A DNA stretch of 64,000 nucleotides from Salminus brasiliensis. Lineage: Eukaryota > Chordata > Actinopteri > Characiformes > Bryconidae. The notes under the pieces are model-generated. The model was given only the letters and a program-made list of their open reading frames with translations, had not been told where the DNA came from and searched no databases. Positions within the stretch are counted from its first letter, which is position 1, and each line of letters begins with the position of its first letter. Shown here piece by piece: positions 1 through 12,100 of the stretch. The translations under genes and the position numbers were made by a program. The stretch lies in NCBI RefSeq assembly GCF_030463535.1, contig NC_132897.1, positions 5,910,821 through 5,974,820 of the forward strand, in the 5' to 3' direction.

Positions 1-892
1 AGTGTATATGTGTATAGGTTTACCCTCTGGGAAATAGCTGGAACAGCATTTGCAGTTTATGCATTTCTGACAGGATCTGACCCTGGAACAGGGTTATCAT
101 CAGGGCTGCGATCAACTGCGATCACCTTAAAATAAACAACTCCTCCCCTCAGGCGTCCCCTGGTTCTCCCTTCGGTGCAAGAAAGCAAGAATCTACTTCA
201 GTATCGTTATCGTATCGGTACAGATAAAGTCAGGTCGGTGCATGCCTACAATTATTAAAGGGCAGGCTGACACTGTGCCCTTTTGGCCCGTTTTTAAACC
301 CCATTCGGTCGTTGCCGACAGAATCCCAGGATCGCATCTGAATCCGGTGCGCGATTAACAGCCCAAACGAGCTCAGCAGGAGCAGGAGCCCATTTATTGA
401 CGTCACAACCTGTTTTCCTGAAAGCTGCACATTGCAGGTTACATTGACTGTTTCTCCCTCCTTCTCCTCCATTCAAACTATTAAAATGTACACGGACCCG
501 CTTACACACTGACACTGAAACTATCATTTGCCGGCTGACAAAACCTGCAGTGAGTCACAGAATACATAGAGCGAGCTGAAAATGCTTTGGACACCCCTAC
601 AACACAAGCGCACAGTCAAGTCCTAGTGTCTTCCCAGCCACCTGCGGGTGCAGGTACATATCCTCCTCCTCTATTTTCGTGGAATTTCAGCACACAGCAT
701 GGCTCAGGCCATCAAAGCTATTCGCTTCCTCAACATTTTATAACACTGATATAGGGGGCTCCACTTTCTGCTGAATTGAGCGCTTGTATGTAGACAGAAC
801 TCTACAGACACAGAGCCTGTTGTGCAGACCCATGGGCTTTGTTTTTTTTTTTTTACAATAGGGGAGCATTTCTGCCATACATAGCTCGTGTC

Positions 893-1140
893 ATTCGGTG
901 TGGAACCACTACTTCTTTCTCTTCTCTCTCTTTAAATGAGCTCACACTGACCTCCTTAACCCATATGACCCTGTATGTGAGCGGTCATAACTGCACTACT
1001 ATCATACTTAACAGCAATGTCATAGGCCCTACAGTAGAACCCTGGGGGACTCCACAAGGATGATCGCTGAAAAAATCTCAATAGTTTCGGCTGTAGTATT
1101 AATAGTTATAGTCGAAAGGACGGAGCAACTCTAACAGGAG
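893..1140 (-). mobile_element. Degenerate non-LTR (LINE) reverse-transcriptase fragment, copy 1
   Basis: Read on the minus strand, bases 1057-1025 encode CGVPQGSTVGPM, the GVPQGSxxGP signature of non-LTR retrotransposon reverse transcriptases. Stops follow soon after, so it is a fossil. It is an inverted copy of the block at 2,340-2,640. The exact clade (L2- or Rex-like) cannot be fixed from this short piece. Confidence 0.6.
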
Positions 1141-1689
1141 TTTAATGTAATGTGACCTGATCAATGTAGTAACTAGAACCTCTACACCTGTCATTCGTAG
1201 CTTCCCCAGCACTAGCAGTTAGAAATGCCAAATATGCCCCAAAATCAGTATCAATTTCCATTTTTTAATATCATGACTTGTCCTTGAAATCTCTCTGCTC
1301 CAGTAAAATGATCTTAAATATTATTAAGTCACTGTGATTTTATAATAACTTAAACTTAAAACAAACATTAGTCAAAATGTATTATTTACACTCCTATTTA
1401 TCCAACATTTGCATATTTGCAGAACAATATATTACCAACCCCAACATTTACCCTTATTACTGCAACAGCCTGTGATTTCTTTGAGGATTTTTTGAGATTT
1501 TTTTTTCTTTAAGGAAATCTCTTGTATGTATGTTGTAACCATGGAAACAAAGACCATTATTTATACTGTTGGTACTGATATTTGTAATATGTTGCAGAAT
1601 AAATAAAAACAATCCATAAAGTCACATTATTTATGTGTAATTAAAGTGTCTTATTAGCTACTTGCTTGCTGGGTTGTGATTGGGCATCC

Positions 1690-1815
1690 ATGACCAGTGG
1701 TCGAGTGTGTGCCCACTGCCCCGATTCACTAGAGTGTGTATGTGTATGTATGTGTGTGTTCACTGATGGGTTAAATGCACAGGTTGAAATCTGCTGTACA
1801 GTGGCTGTAAAGTGA
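1690..1815 (+). mobile_element. 3' part of a tRNA-derived SINE (family B)
   Basis: The segment has the CCCACTGCCCC..TTCACTAG body, a TG-rich stretch, GGGTTAAATGCA and CTGTACAGTG that also occur in the fuller copy at 42,421-42,692 (reverse strand) and partly at 16,660-16,920. The tRNA-like head is missing. Confidence 0.5.
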
Positions 1816-1944
1816 GTTGCCAGTGTTTTAGGTTCTGTAAAATGCTAAAAAGGTTCTTTATACTCACACATCACTTATAGAAATGGTTATTTAAAGAACT
1901 CTTCACTACCTGAAGAACATCATCAAGTGGTACCTCTACGGTTC

Positions 1945-2235
1945 TGCTCTATAAAAGAACCCTTGGAAACTATCATTAGTAGCTCCCCCAGCACTAGCAA
2001 TGCTCCCAATACTAGGAAGGCAAGGGCTAGCACCCGACCTGCCACCGATGCAGCATTGCCGGGCAGTTGCGACGATTCCCCAGCTCCATCGCCCCAGCTA
2101 ACAGACGCCTGTTCCGGCCACCATCACTTAAGAGTGCTGGGGGGTTAGAGCGCCATCTACCCACCTGGAGAGAGCACAGGCAATTGAGCACAGCCAGGTC
2201 ATAGTGCAATAGACCGCTGAGCCGCCTAGAGTCTT
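1945..2235 (-). repeat. Dispersed repeat, possibly SINE-like
   Basis: This block ends in GCGCCATCTACCC..CTGGAGAGAGCAC and ..GACCGCTGAGCCGCC. A similar 'gccatctaccca' block lies at 15,770-16,110. On the minus strand the ggcggctcagcggtc end looks like a tRNA-type A-box head. The small frames inside have no protein similarity I recognise. Confidence 0.4.
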
Positions 2236-2339
2236 TACGAGGTGATCATCTCATTCCAGTTGTAGATTTCAAGATCTTTGAAAACGTCCATGTACAGTTT
2301 GTCGTTGCTCAGTTGAGTTGATATTTTCGTTGGTTTACT

Positions 2340-2640
2340 ACACTGATCAGGTGTAGTTTTGACTAAGTCGCATTACATTAAAATCCTGTTCGAGTCGCTC
2401 TGTCCTTTCAACTATTATTATTAATACTACAGCCGAAACTATTGAGTTTTTTTCAGCGATCATCCTTGTGGAGTCCCCCAGGGTTCTACTGTAGGGCCTA
2501 TGACATTGCTGTAAATATGATAGTGGTGTAGTTATGACCGCTCACATACAGGGTCATATGGGTTAAGGAGGTCAGTGTGAGCTCATTTGAAGAGAGAGAA
2601 GAGAAAGAAGTAGTGGTGATTTCTGAGTTCCACACCTGTG
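2340..2640 (+). mobile_element. Degenerate non-LTR (LINE) reverse-transcriptase fragment, copy 2
   Basis: The plus strand encodes the same CGVPQGSTVGPM signature (about 2,467-2,502), then a stop. The block is a diverged reverse complement of 893-1,140, sharing for example the ACCGCTCACATACAGGGTCA segment. It is a dead fragment. Confidence 0.6.
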
Positions 2641-3409
2641 CTGTCCACCTACACTCCCACAGCCAGCTAGAACCACAAGAACACAGCAGGTAAACACTGC
2701 TCCAGAGCGTGTCGTACAATTACGACCATTGTTCACCCACCACAGTGATGCAGACTCCCTCTTTACATGTCTCTGGAGACAAAGGCTATAGATTAGCTGC
2801 TATAGAGGCACGACGCCGGGCAAAAAAATAGACCTGTGTCACGTCGGAATTGACACATAAAATAAATCAGGTGCGACACCGGGAGACTGATTAGGAGCTA
2901 AAAATATCAGGAGCCATTTTCACACGGCATCCGCGCAAACAGACAGCCAGGCCTGTCACTCGTCAGCGGAGAAGCCGATTGCGGGGAGAATAACTGAGAG
3001 CTGCAGCTACAAGTCAGGAAAACATTACTGCTTGTGGGATCACCCTGCTGCTCCAGAATATGACAGCGGAGGTTCGGCTTGGTTTTTACCCCCCTCGAGT
3101 GTGACATGACTGCGGATGATACACAACTGAAGGAGCTCTACTGCCCTCTTCTGGTAAAAAGATGCATGACACACACTTTTCTACTTACTGGAAACATTTT
3201 GGCTGAAGCTGATGTTTCTTCCCAGCAGATTCCAGGAGGACCTCTGGGACTAAGTGAGCATTTGGGCAGTGAGCCTTTTTTGGGACAATACAGGACCCAG
3301 TTGGAGGGGGGGGTGTAGCTACTGAACTATTGAGGAGTACGTATAGTAAAAGTGCATTAACTGAGGAAACACACGGAGTGGGTGTGCCACTCCCACTTCC
3401 AGGCAGTTG

Positions 3410-4365
3410 TAGGGCTGTTGCTAGGTGGTCACTAGGGTAAAACGCTGAGTATTTCTTGCTAGGTGGGTGCTATTGTATTCCAGGTGGGTGCTATGCTGCT
3501 GCTTGGTGGTTATAGTATCCTAGGTTGGTGCAATGGTGCTAATACGTGGTAGCTGTGGTATTCCAGGTGGTTGCTATGGAGTTGTTTGGTGGTTGAGAGG
3601 TGGTTGCTATGGTGTTGCTAAGTGGTTGCCATAATGTTGCAACGTGGTTGCAACTATCTATGAAGGAACACTCCTGCTACGTGGTCACTAGGGTGAAACC
3701 TTTTTGCTAGGTGGTTGCTACAGTATCCTAGGGGGGGTGCAATGGTGCTAATACGTGGTGGTTGTGGTATTCCAGGTGGTTGCTATGGAGTTGATTAATG
3801 ATTGAGAGGTGGTTGCTATGGTGTTGCTAAGTGGTTGCCATAATGTTGCAATGTGGTTGCAACTGCCTATGAAGGAACGCTCCTGCTACGTGGTCACTAG
3901 GGTGAAACCTTTTTTGCTAGGTGGTTGCTATAGCATCATAGGTGGGTGCAATGGTGCTAATATGTGATAGCTGTGGTATTCCAGGTGGTTGCTATGGAGT
4001 TGTTTAGTGGTTGAGAGGTGGTTGCTATGGTGTTGCGATGTGGTTGCAACTGCCTATGAAGGAACGCTCCTGCTACGTGGTCACTAGAGTGAAACCTTTT
4101 TTGCTAGGTGGTTGCTTTAGTATCCTAGGTGCTTGCTATTGAATTCCAGGTGGTTGCTATGGTTCTAATACTATAGAGTTGCAAAGTGGTTGCCAGTTTG
4201 CAATCCCAGCTGGTTGCAATGGTATTTGTGTGTGTATCCCAGGAGGTTGCTATTGTGTTGCAAAGTGGTTGCTATGGTGCTCTTAGGTAATCACTTTGGT
4301 ATCCTAGATGGCTGCTATGGTGTTGCTAAGGGGTTGCTAGATGGTTGTTATATTTGTATACTCCA
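3410..4365 (+). repeat. Degenerate GGTGGTTGCTATGG minisatellite
   Basis: About 950 bp are built from variants of GTGGTTGCTATGGTGTTGCTA. A longer unit of roughly 200 bp, marked by TATGAAGGAACGCTCCTGCTACGTGGTCACTAG, recurs near 3,657, 3,868 and 4,053. The array is intronic and not coding. Confidence 0.85.
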
Positions 4366-5593
4366 ACACAGTTGATCATAATTAAATGGCATGATAACAG
4401 AATCTCGCAGGTCTGAGACCCTCACACCAGTACATAGTACCATTCTGGTACCACTGGTATGCTGAGACTGGTCCACCATCTGACTGGTCCAACATCTGGC
4501 CAGTGGGCAGTGATTGTAAACCTATAAATGCATCTGTAAGATGGGTGTTTCTGATAAAAAGGCCAAAACCTATGAGAACTTCATGTGGTGTTTCTTGTAG
4601 CACAAGTTAGAAAAACAGGTTCTCCAATTCAGTTATGAAACCAGAACAGTTTCAGGTCATAATACTGTGCTGCCCTCTTCTGGCAGAATGACGCTACTGC
4701 AAGGAGAGCTATTTCTTCTACAGCAGGGCTGTACACCAGCTGACCGTCTGTGCACAGTAAGGACTAAATACTAGCATAGCAATGATATTGTTCTACCTTG
4801 TGCCTCACTATAAAAAATAAAAGAACACAGGTGAATTAAGAGATTGATGTGATTAAGATTAAGATTAACATTATTAGCATTATTTTTGACCAAACTAATC
4901 AGCAGCAGAACAATTTATGAGTATTCAAATTTCTGGAGAAAAGAATTTCAGAAATTAAGGTTCAGAATTGCAAGCTACAATGTTATAACTCTCCTTACAT
5001 TTGAGTATTTACTCAGAAATAGTGTAAATATTTAATTTTAAATATTGAAAAACTCTTTTTTAAGTTTAAATGATCACCCTTTTCAGTGTGGATCCATTTC
5101 TCAGCCAGCTCCAATGTATCTTATACTGTACAGTACACTACATTCTGTTCTGATATTGTTCAGGAATGGTATGTTGAGGTTGGACAGCAGGGACAAATAT
5201 TATTAATAATAATAATAATTGTAATAATAATTAATAATAATTAATAATAAAACACTGGTTCTGTTTGCAGCTAATCAAATCATTTCTATTTAATTTTTAA
5301 GCCCTAATCTAACACACCTGATCCAGTTCATCGAGGCCTTGAGCATCTGAATACTACAGCCCCGTGTGGGGGCACCTCACTCTCCAGGGAGGGCAGATCA
5401 GCAGGACTTCTGGACTTCGCTGCTCCTGATTTACACTTTACACCTCATTAAAACAGCAGAAAGTCCTGAGCGTTCCTATTGGTCGGTTCAGTGTGACAGT
5501 CTGATACAAAACAAAGAACAACTGCCAGATTCACAATATGTCAAAGGTTTTTGCAGGACAGTGACAGGACACTGATTCACAAAAGCAAATGCA

Positions 5594-5693
5594 CTATATT
5601 GTCAAAAGTATTTGGACAGTTTCTTCTAGATTTTATTCTACTAGATTTTGGAGCAATGCTGTGAGGATTTGATTGTATTCAGTGATAAGAGTG

Positions 5694-5739
<46 letters not shown>

Positions 5740-5984
5740 TTGGGATGTTGGATGATCACCACCCCACCTCATCATCCCCAACTCATCCCAAAAGTCAGTG
5801 GAGCACCATCTCCATCATTCCGTGGAACACAGTAGTTCCACTGCTCCACAGCTCAATGCTGGGGGGCTTTATACCCCTCTAGCCCACGCCTGGCATTAGG
5901 CAGCATGGTGCCAACAGGTTCATGTTTATCCGCTCCAGAGAGTCCTATTCTATTGGCAGTATTGCTGTACAGGGACTACACAAG

Positions 5985-6038
<54 letters not shown>

Positions 6039-6135
6039 ATTTGCATGTCTGTGAAATCAAAGAGTGCAACTTAAAGTAGCTGAGTGCATTCATTAGAAGG
6101 AGTGTCCAGAAATATTTGAACATCTAGTGTAAAAA
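5594..6135 (+). mobile_element. Tc1/mariner-like MITE, copy 1
   Basis: This is a nonautonomous element of about 540 bp. The left end is TATTGTCAAAAGTATTTGGAC and the right end is GTCCAGAAATATTTGAACAT, which are imperfect inverted copies. The interior shared with the other copies includes the ...CTCCACAGCTCAATGCTGGGG... and CTCTAGCCCACGCCTGGCAT blocks. It carries (TG)n runs at 5,695-5,738 and 5,990-6,036. Confidence 0.75.
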
Positions 6136-7958
6136 CTGTTTAATCTAGAGCAGCTGCAGTGACTAGAATCTAATGAACAGGTCTGCTATTAGATAATAAT
6201 GATAATGTAATAAAAAATTGAATAATTTATACATTATATATCATAAATCAGAAAATACAAATAAGAAATGAGTGAAAACTATGTTAGGTTTTTGTGTGAA
6301 ACATATCATTACAAACCGTAATTAATATATGCATAACTGAGCCATGGCCAATTATGAAAGAGAAGGAAGAGTGACGGGAAGGAGGACTACAACATACACA
6401 ACGTCCAGCTGCTGGTAGAACTCAAAGCTCTGTTTTCTGCCCTCTACTGGCTGAACACACACACATCCACAGCACTGTAAAAACCTAAAATCTGTCATAA
6501 CTGCAGTTGTGCAGAGGACAGGTTGATCAACTCCTATAACTGCTGTAGATTTATTTCGCCTGGCATTCTGGGAAATGCAGTTTATTTGACGTAGCAAGGC
6601 TTATTACACACTAAGGTAGGTGTATTACTCTACAGAGACTTCTGTACAAACTGATGGGGCTATTCTCTGATAATAGTATAGTTTGTAGTAACACTTTTGG
6701 CTTGCGGGGGGGGGGGGTATAGGTTGTTTAAGGGGGTTAACTTAAACATCTAGCCCATTTTCTACACTATATCATGGTTTATGGTTTTTTTTTTAGGGCA
6801 AAAATGCCCTACTGCCGTTTGCTCTTATTGAGCATTTTGTTGACTTATCAAAAGAGTGCAATATCTGAACCTAAATCTGTGCTTTTTAATGTTCTAATCT
6901 AACACTAACAATCAACTGATAAGCAGAGATCATTTACTGCAGTAAACACAGACGGCACATTTTAATCAATGCAGTCTAATTAAGGAAAGACTATTTTTAA
7001 GCCTCAGCTGAAGCTTCAGAGTTGAGAATATCCAAAAAGGCTGCTTTGGCCTGAAGCTCGTACTCAGAGATATCTGTCACGTGATCAACGGCTGGATTGA
7101 TTCATTATTATTATTATTATTTTTTTTTATTTTTTTTTATTATTATCACTATTATTGTAAGGTTTTTTAGTTGCTGTCTATTTAACTATCCTTTGAGGAT
7201 GGTTCACATAAGAGCACAGATAATGGTAGATTCGCTACATGTCTCATTACTCATATCTGCTTCATAGTGTGTTTTTAAAGAAATGCACATCAAACAGTGT
7301 ATTACACATAATTACAGTTGGGTAAAAATAATAAAGCTCCAAAATTTATGACTTTTCATGAAAAGTTCTATTTTCAAATGATTTGGACAGCTTCCAGTGG
7401 CCTGCCTATTATATCGGCGCTCTGCCACAAACATCTTGTATCTTCATTGTTGACTTTTTGCCCTAATGTGAATCTGTCGGTTGTTCTTTATATTGTGTCA
7501 CCGTATCATGTCTAATGGACCAATAGAAATGCTCCAAAATGACTTAATTATTATTTAAATTAAAAATTAAAAAAAGAACATTGCATAATCCACTCATCAG
7601 GGTATCAGAACTTAAGTGCTGGAGTGGAAGGAGAACAGATCAAAAGTAGAAAAGCGGCCGTCAACTCAATCTGTGCAAAAATCTATGTATCTGCAAGCTT
7701 CCGGTCAGAGACCTTTTTTTAGAGGTCTGACCGGAACAGGGCTGAAAGTTTAAACCAGCACTTATTTAGCCTTAATACATGACACAGCTATCAGTCAGCT
7801 GAACCTGTTAATAGACACGATGATATCAGTTATCCTATAGCTTATCGATTGTCCTATTATATCACATAGGGGGTGATACAGACAGGAAGTTATGCCAGAG
7901 CAAACTTTTTGGGATTCATACTTTGGCTACATTACCACTGTTGGTTCTCAGTGAGGAC

Positions 7959-7959
<1 letters not shown>

Positions 7960-7990
<31 letters not shown>
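7960..7990 (+). repeat. (ATTG)n microsatellite
   Basis: There are about seven perfect tetranucleotide units (TGATTGATTG...) in ksr2 intron 3. Confidence 0.95.
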
Positions 7991-8164
7991 GGATTGATAA
8001 GACACTAAACGTCCATAGATTGGATATCCTCTAAGGTGTATGATGGCTGATGCCTGAGATTGATCTCTATTGACGTGTATCTTGTTTGGTGCATTTTGGT
8101 CTCTGGAAGTGCCTTATGTTCTTTAAATGTCTCTGTGGACACTATGTCTTTTACGTGTAGTATT

Positions 8165-8330
8165 CTGTATCAAGGTGCTTGGTGGAACCTTCAAGAAAGT
8201 TAGAAGTTAGAAGTTCCTTGATGGTTCCTCAAAGCACATTAAGAGGTTCCTCCACAGTTTCAAGTGAAAGAACCCCTAGAGTTAATTAAAAGTACCACTT
8301 TTAACAGTGGGACCTTACTTTATTAAGGCT
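8165..8330 (+). repeat. Short fold-back dispersed repeat
   Basis: The AGGTTCCTCCACAGTTTCAA-type block resembles sequences at 16,920-17,225 and 47,800-47,955. Each copy contains AGTTCCTC/GAGGAACT-type inverted parts. It is probably a MITE or fold-back element of unknown family. Confidence 0.45.
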
Positions 8331-8991
8331 AATCAAGTGCTGATGTATTCATTTGTTACTAAGCCTTTAAGAAGGTCTCTGACCGAAAGTTTGCAGATGA
8401 AACTGATTATTTGCATGGATTTGAGTCTGCGGGTGCTTTTCCACATGTAACACTGACTTCATTCACCGTTAAGAAGGTTTTTAAATGACAGCGACTACAT
8501 ACATTTTTACACAATGTATAACATAAGATTTTTTATTATTATGGAAAAGCTAACACGTGGTCTAAATGGCTACCTTGTACCTTGTACCCCAAAGGCTTTT
8601 TATGACCTCCCTTTTTCCCTTGCTCCTCGTTTTATGTAAGAGTAAGCTTCCCCATTTGATATGTCAGACATCAGACATTTTATAATGGAATATTTACAGT
8701 TATTTACAGTACTGGGATCACTATTTCAGATGCACTGACAAGTGATTCTGATACAACATGAATTGTGCAATCCATTTTCTTTTGGAAAGACTTTTCCCAA
8801 TAAAAAAACTTTTGGAGGTTCTTCAGTTGGAAACAGTTGGAAACCGCACACATACACTAAAAATACAGGTTGTAATTGTGTCCACTTAATCAAAACCACA
8901 AACCCAAGCTGCATCTCTATTAAACAAAACGGCCTGTTTTTATATGAAACCCCTATCTGTATACCCCTTAGATCTGTGATATGGAGCTCAC

Positions 8992-9142
8992 CTGATTTGT
9001 GGGCGGAGCGTAGGCAGGTGAGGGAGGCGTTCAGGCGAGCACACTCCTCCTCACTCGCCCCAAACTTCTGCAGCGTCTCAGACACCTCATCATCCCCCAT
9101 CTCCAACAGTGCCTCCAGAGTCAGCTCACCTGGAGAGATCTC
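8992..9142 (-). CDS. ksr2: ksr2 coding exon 3
   Basis: This 151-nt exon encodes [15 protein letters not shown]... to ...[12 protein letters not shown], the SAM-like end of CA1. The acceptor is ctgtag|GAG and the donor is CAG|gtgagc, leaving phase 1. A reading frame continues past the donor into intron but loses all similarity to KSR proteins, so the splice site is preferred. Confidence 0.94.
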
Positions 9143-12100
9143 CTACAGCACACACACACAAACACACACAACCAATTAGATCTCCCATGGGAAAACACAT
9201 GCTGTACTGGGCAGCAGCTTTTAGGCACCTGTGAAAATTAGAATGACAAAGCTGCTTATCTGGGCAGTAAGTGTTTATTATTAAGTGTTAAAAACATTTC
9301 TCCTCCAACACCTGGTTTGGTGGTAAATCAGGGCTTAATGATGGTAAATCAGGTGAGCTGCTGCTGCTGCTGATGGAGTTGAACACATCCTCCACGCTGT
9401 GCTGGCTGGACTGGGGGGCGTCCAGGAGAAACCTGGAGGAACCGAGCTCTGTTGTTTCTCCTTTTTACTGGATTTATGATTACCTGCATTACCTGGAGAA
9501 CTTTTGGTAGGTACTGGCCACTGTACACCAGAGGTTCAGATTCTTATGCATGTCCATTTTTCCTGCTTTTAAAAACACGTCATCTTTAAGTACTGCCTGT
9601 TTACTTGCTGCCTAATATGTCAGATGCCACTATAGATCAAGATGATTAATGTTAATTACATCACTCGTCAGTTATGATAATGTCATGGCAGTAAATAAAT
9701 AACTGTAGTATTTAAAAGTTTATTAAACACTTACATCAAGTAATAAAAATAAATCTAATAAAGTTTCAAAAAGAGCCAAAATAATTCCAGATTCCAGGCT
9801 CACTGAGACCCTGACAAAGAGGAAGTGGATAAGAAGATGAATAAATGTATGGATGATCTATCACTCCAGTATTATACTCATTAATTATAATATGTATTAT
9901 TGTTGTTAATAAGTATAAGTAATATTATTAATAAGTACAGTAACAAAATATGCAGTTACTCGTCTTCACCAATAGAGGGATTCAGCACCATGGACAGCAC
10001 CACACACAGCCGCCTAAGCAGAGTAACAGAGACCCCACGTTCATGGCTGTTCAGCAGAAAGGCAGAACTGTGAGGGCTTCCGTGTGTGATTCATCTGCAT
10101 CTTCTAAATATCTCACATTAAAATGAGGCAACATCAAGCACACCAAGTATCCAGATACTCGCCTAACTGCCCAATCAGTTCAGCTACTTTGAGGTGCATC
10201 CAGGGTTCAGCGGGGTTTGTGCACACTCTGCATGTACAACCTCAACAGAAAAGCACTGCCAATACCAAGCCTCAGCTAGAGGGGTACAAAGCCCCCAGCA
10301 TTGTCTTCCAGTCTTCCCTGGAGTGTCGGAGCTTCTCTGAGCTTTTTAACACAGCATCATTATAACCTTCCCATTCATCTAATTCAATTACAGACCTGGA
10401 ATACTGTTAGTAGAGAAACTGTCCCTGAATATAGTTCTGACCTACTAAACATAAAGACTGTTATGGCAAGGCAGCTGTTATAAAACACCACTTTCCAGCA
10501 AACAGAAACTCTAAAAATGGTCTGCAGTCATTTCAATCCCAAATATAGGTTTTCAATTCAGTGGAAGCCTCAGAGGATGAAAGACTGGGTCAGAGCGCTG
10601 GCTTCTGACCGCCGGAGCGGTCCTTTAGAGCGTATTCTCCAAGAACGAAGTTAGAACACATTTGGGAGTATTATTGGAATTGGGATTTTGAATGGGATTC
10701 ACCTCCTGTCCTCCTGTAGTTCTGTAACTCTTGGACAAGCTGCACTGAACTGCAATCAGCTCCACACTCATGAGAAGTGTTTAGGAAATACTAGCCTATA
10801 CAAGAGAACTTTTGGCCACTTTTGGTTCCATAAAAAAACATGTTTGTTATAGAGATCTGTGTGTGGGTGTGTGTGTGTGTGTGGGGGGGGGGTTCTTTGG
10901 TTCTTATTTTTATCTGCCTGGTTCTGCAGATAAAAATCAGTTATATGGGAATGCAGCATCCCTGTATGTGAAAAAGGCCTAAGATGCTGAAAGTGTTACC
11001 TCAGCAGCCCCTGTAAATATTTAACCCCTTAAACAGCCTAGTGGTGGGCCGAAAGTGTTATTACAAACTTCTATTACCAAAGAAAAGCCCCTGTAGCCCC
11101 TAGAAGTCCCTGTAGTTGAGCTGAGTAATACACCTTAGTGTGTAAGCCCTTTACAGGCCTGTCGTGAGGAACAGTGGACTTTACTGGCTCTTTAAGTAGT
11201 TTTACCCTGACACTGTTTTTTGCAGAAACTTATATATATAACAAGAAAGATACAAATATTGATTGGGGATGTCCTGCAGTGTTGTAAAGGAGCCGGGAGC
11301 TGATTGGTCTGATTGGAGGAGAGTCAGACTGGATTATAAAATATTAAACACTATAAAACATCATTTTAAGAAAAGTCTCGACTAAACTAAATTAATTAGA
11401 CCAGAATAATTAAGGTATTTTAATGAACAGATTAACCAGCATTTTTTTTTATTAATCCAAGTATCAGCTGATATTTAGCATTAAGATACTCGGATCTGAT
11501 TGGGGGAGGGGGCAAATAATCTGATCGAGACATCCCTAATATTTATTGTGCCCTAAACTGTACATAACAGTAAATGAATGCATTAATATAGTACACACGC
11601 TACATGCATACTCGCAGGGCACCTTGGAGACCCACAGGCCCTAACCCTCTGCTTACAGGCCTACTGTATATATTACTACACAGCCCTACTTCATCTAAAT
11701 CACATGATCCTGCTCTTCTAGAAAGTTTATTAGCTATAGGGGCGTGTCAGTTTTCACTAGGATGAAGAATGGCACCAATCAGCTTCACTCAAAACCTCTC
11801 AAATGTTTCGAATCAATGTCTTCAATAATACAAATCCAGTATGGTGGACTAAGGCTCTATGATTACTATGATCAGAGGATCGCTGGTTCGAATCCCGGAC
11901 ATGCTGCTAGCCATAAGGCCCAGAGAGAACACAATAGGCCTTGCTCTCTCCAGGGTGAGTAGCTGGTGTTCTCTCCCCACACTGCTTCACTGCGGTGCTG
12001 ACCATCACTGGCATCTTTGGACTGGTGCATTGAAGCCAGGTATGCGGTGCTTACCTCCAGGAGTGTTGGTCCACCCTCACTAGTGCATCCTGTGCGATGG

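Larger units (their letters stand above)
1..8991 (-). other. ksr2: ksr2 intron 3 (part)
   Basis: No coding exon of KSR2 or any other gene was recognised here. The large proline-rich exon 4 expected after CA1 is not seen, so the intron runs off the left edge. It holds inverted LINE fragments (0.9-2.6 kb), a SINE tail (1.7 kb), a degenerate minisatellite (3.4-4.4 kb), a MITE (5.6-6.1 kb), (TG)n and (ATTG)n microsatellites and a hairpin-type repeat near 8.2 kb. Short open frames at 230-530 have no recognisable similarity. Confidence 0.75.

Noticed and set aside
230..527. Two overlapping minus-strand frames with a leucine-rich hydrophobic stretch
   Set aside because: Not similar to any KSR2 exon or other protein I know, no matching splice sites, and the overlap in two frames suggests chance.
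3400..4400. CRISPR-like regularly spaced repeats
   Set aside because: Degenerate minisatellite in a vertebrate intron; units and spacers are not constant and no cas genes exist here.
8726..8991. Extension of ksr2 exon 3 reading frame beyond the donor
   Set aside because: KSR similarity stops exactly at the CAG|gtgagc donor; the extra residues are intronic.
11860..11910. Possible tRNA gene (GGTTCGAATCCCGG B box)
   Set aside because: No acceptor, D and anticodon arms can be paired; it is best read as the head of a SINE. The same holds for the B boxes at 29.58, 30.31, 31.45 and 31.66 kb.
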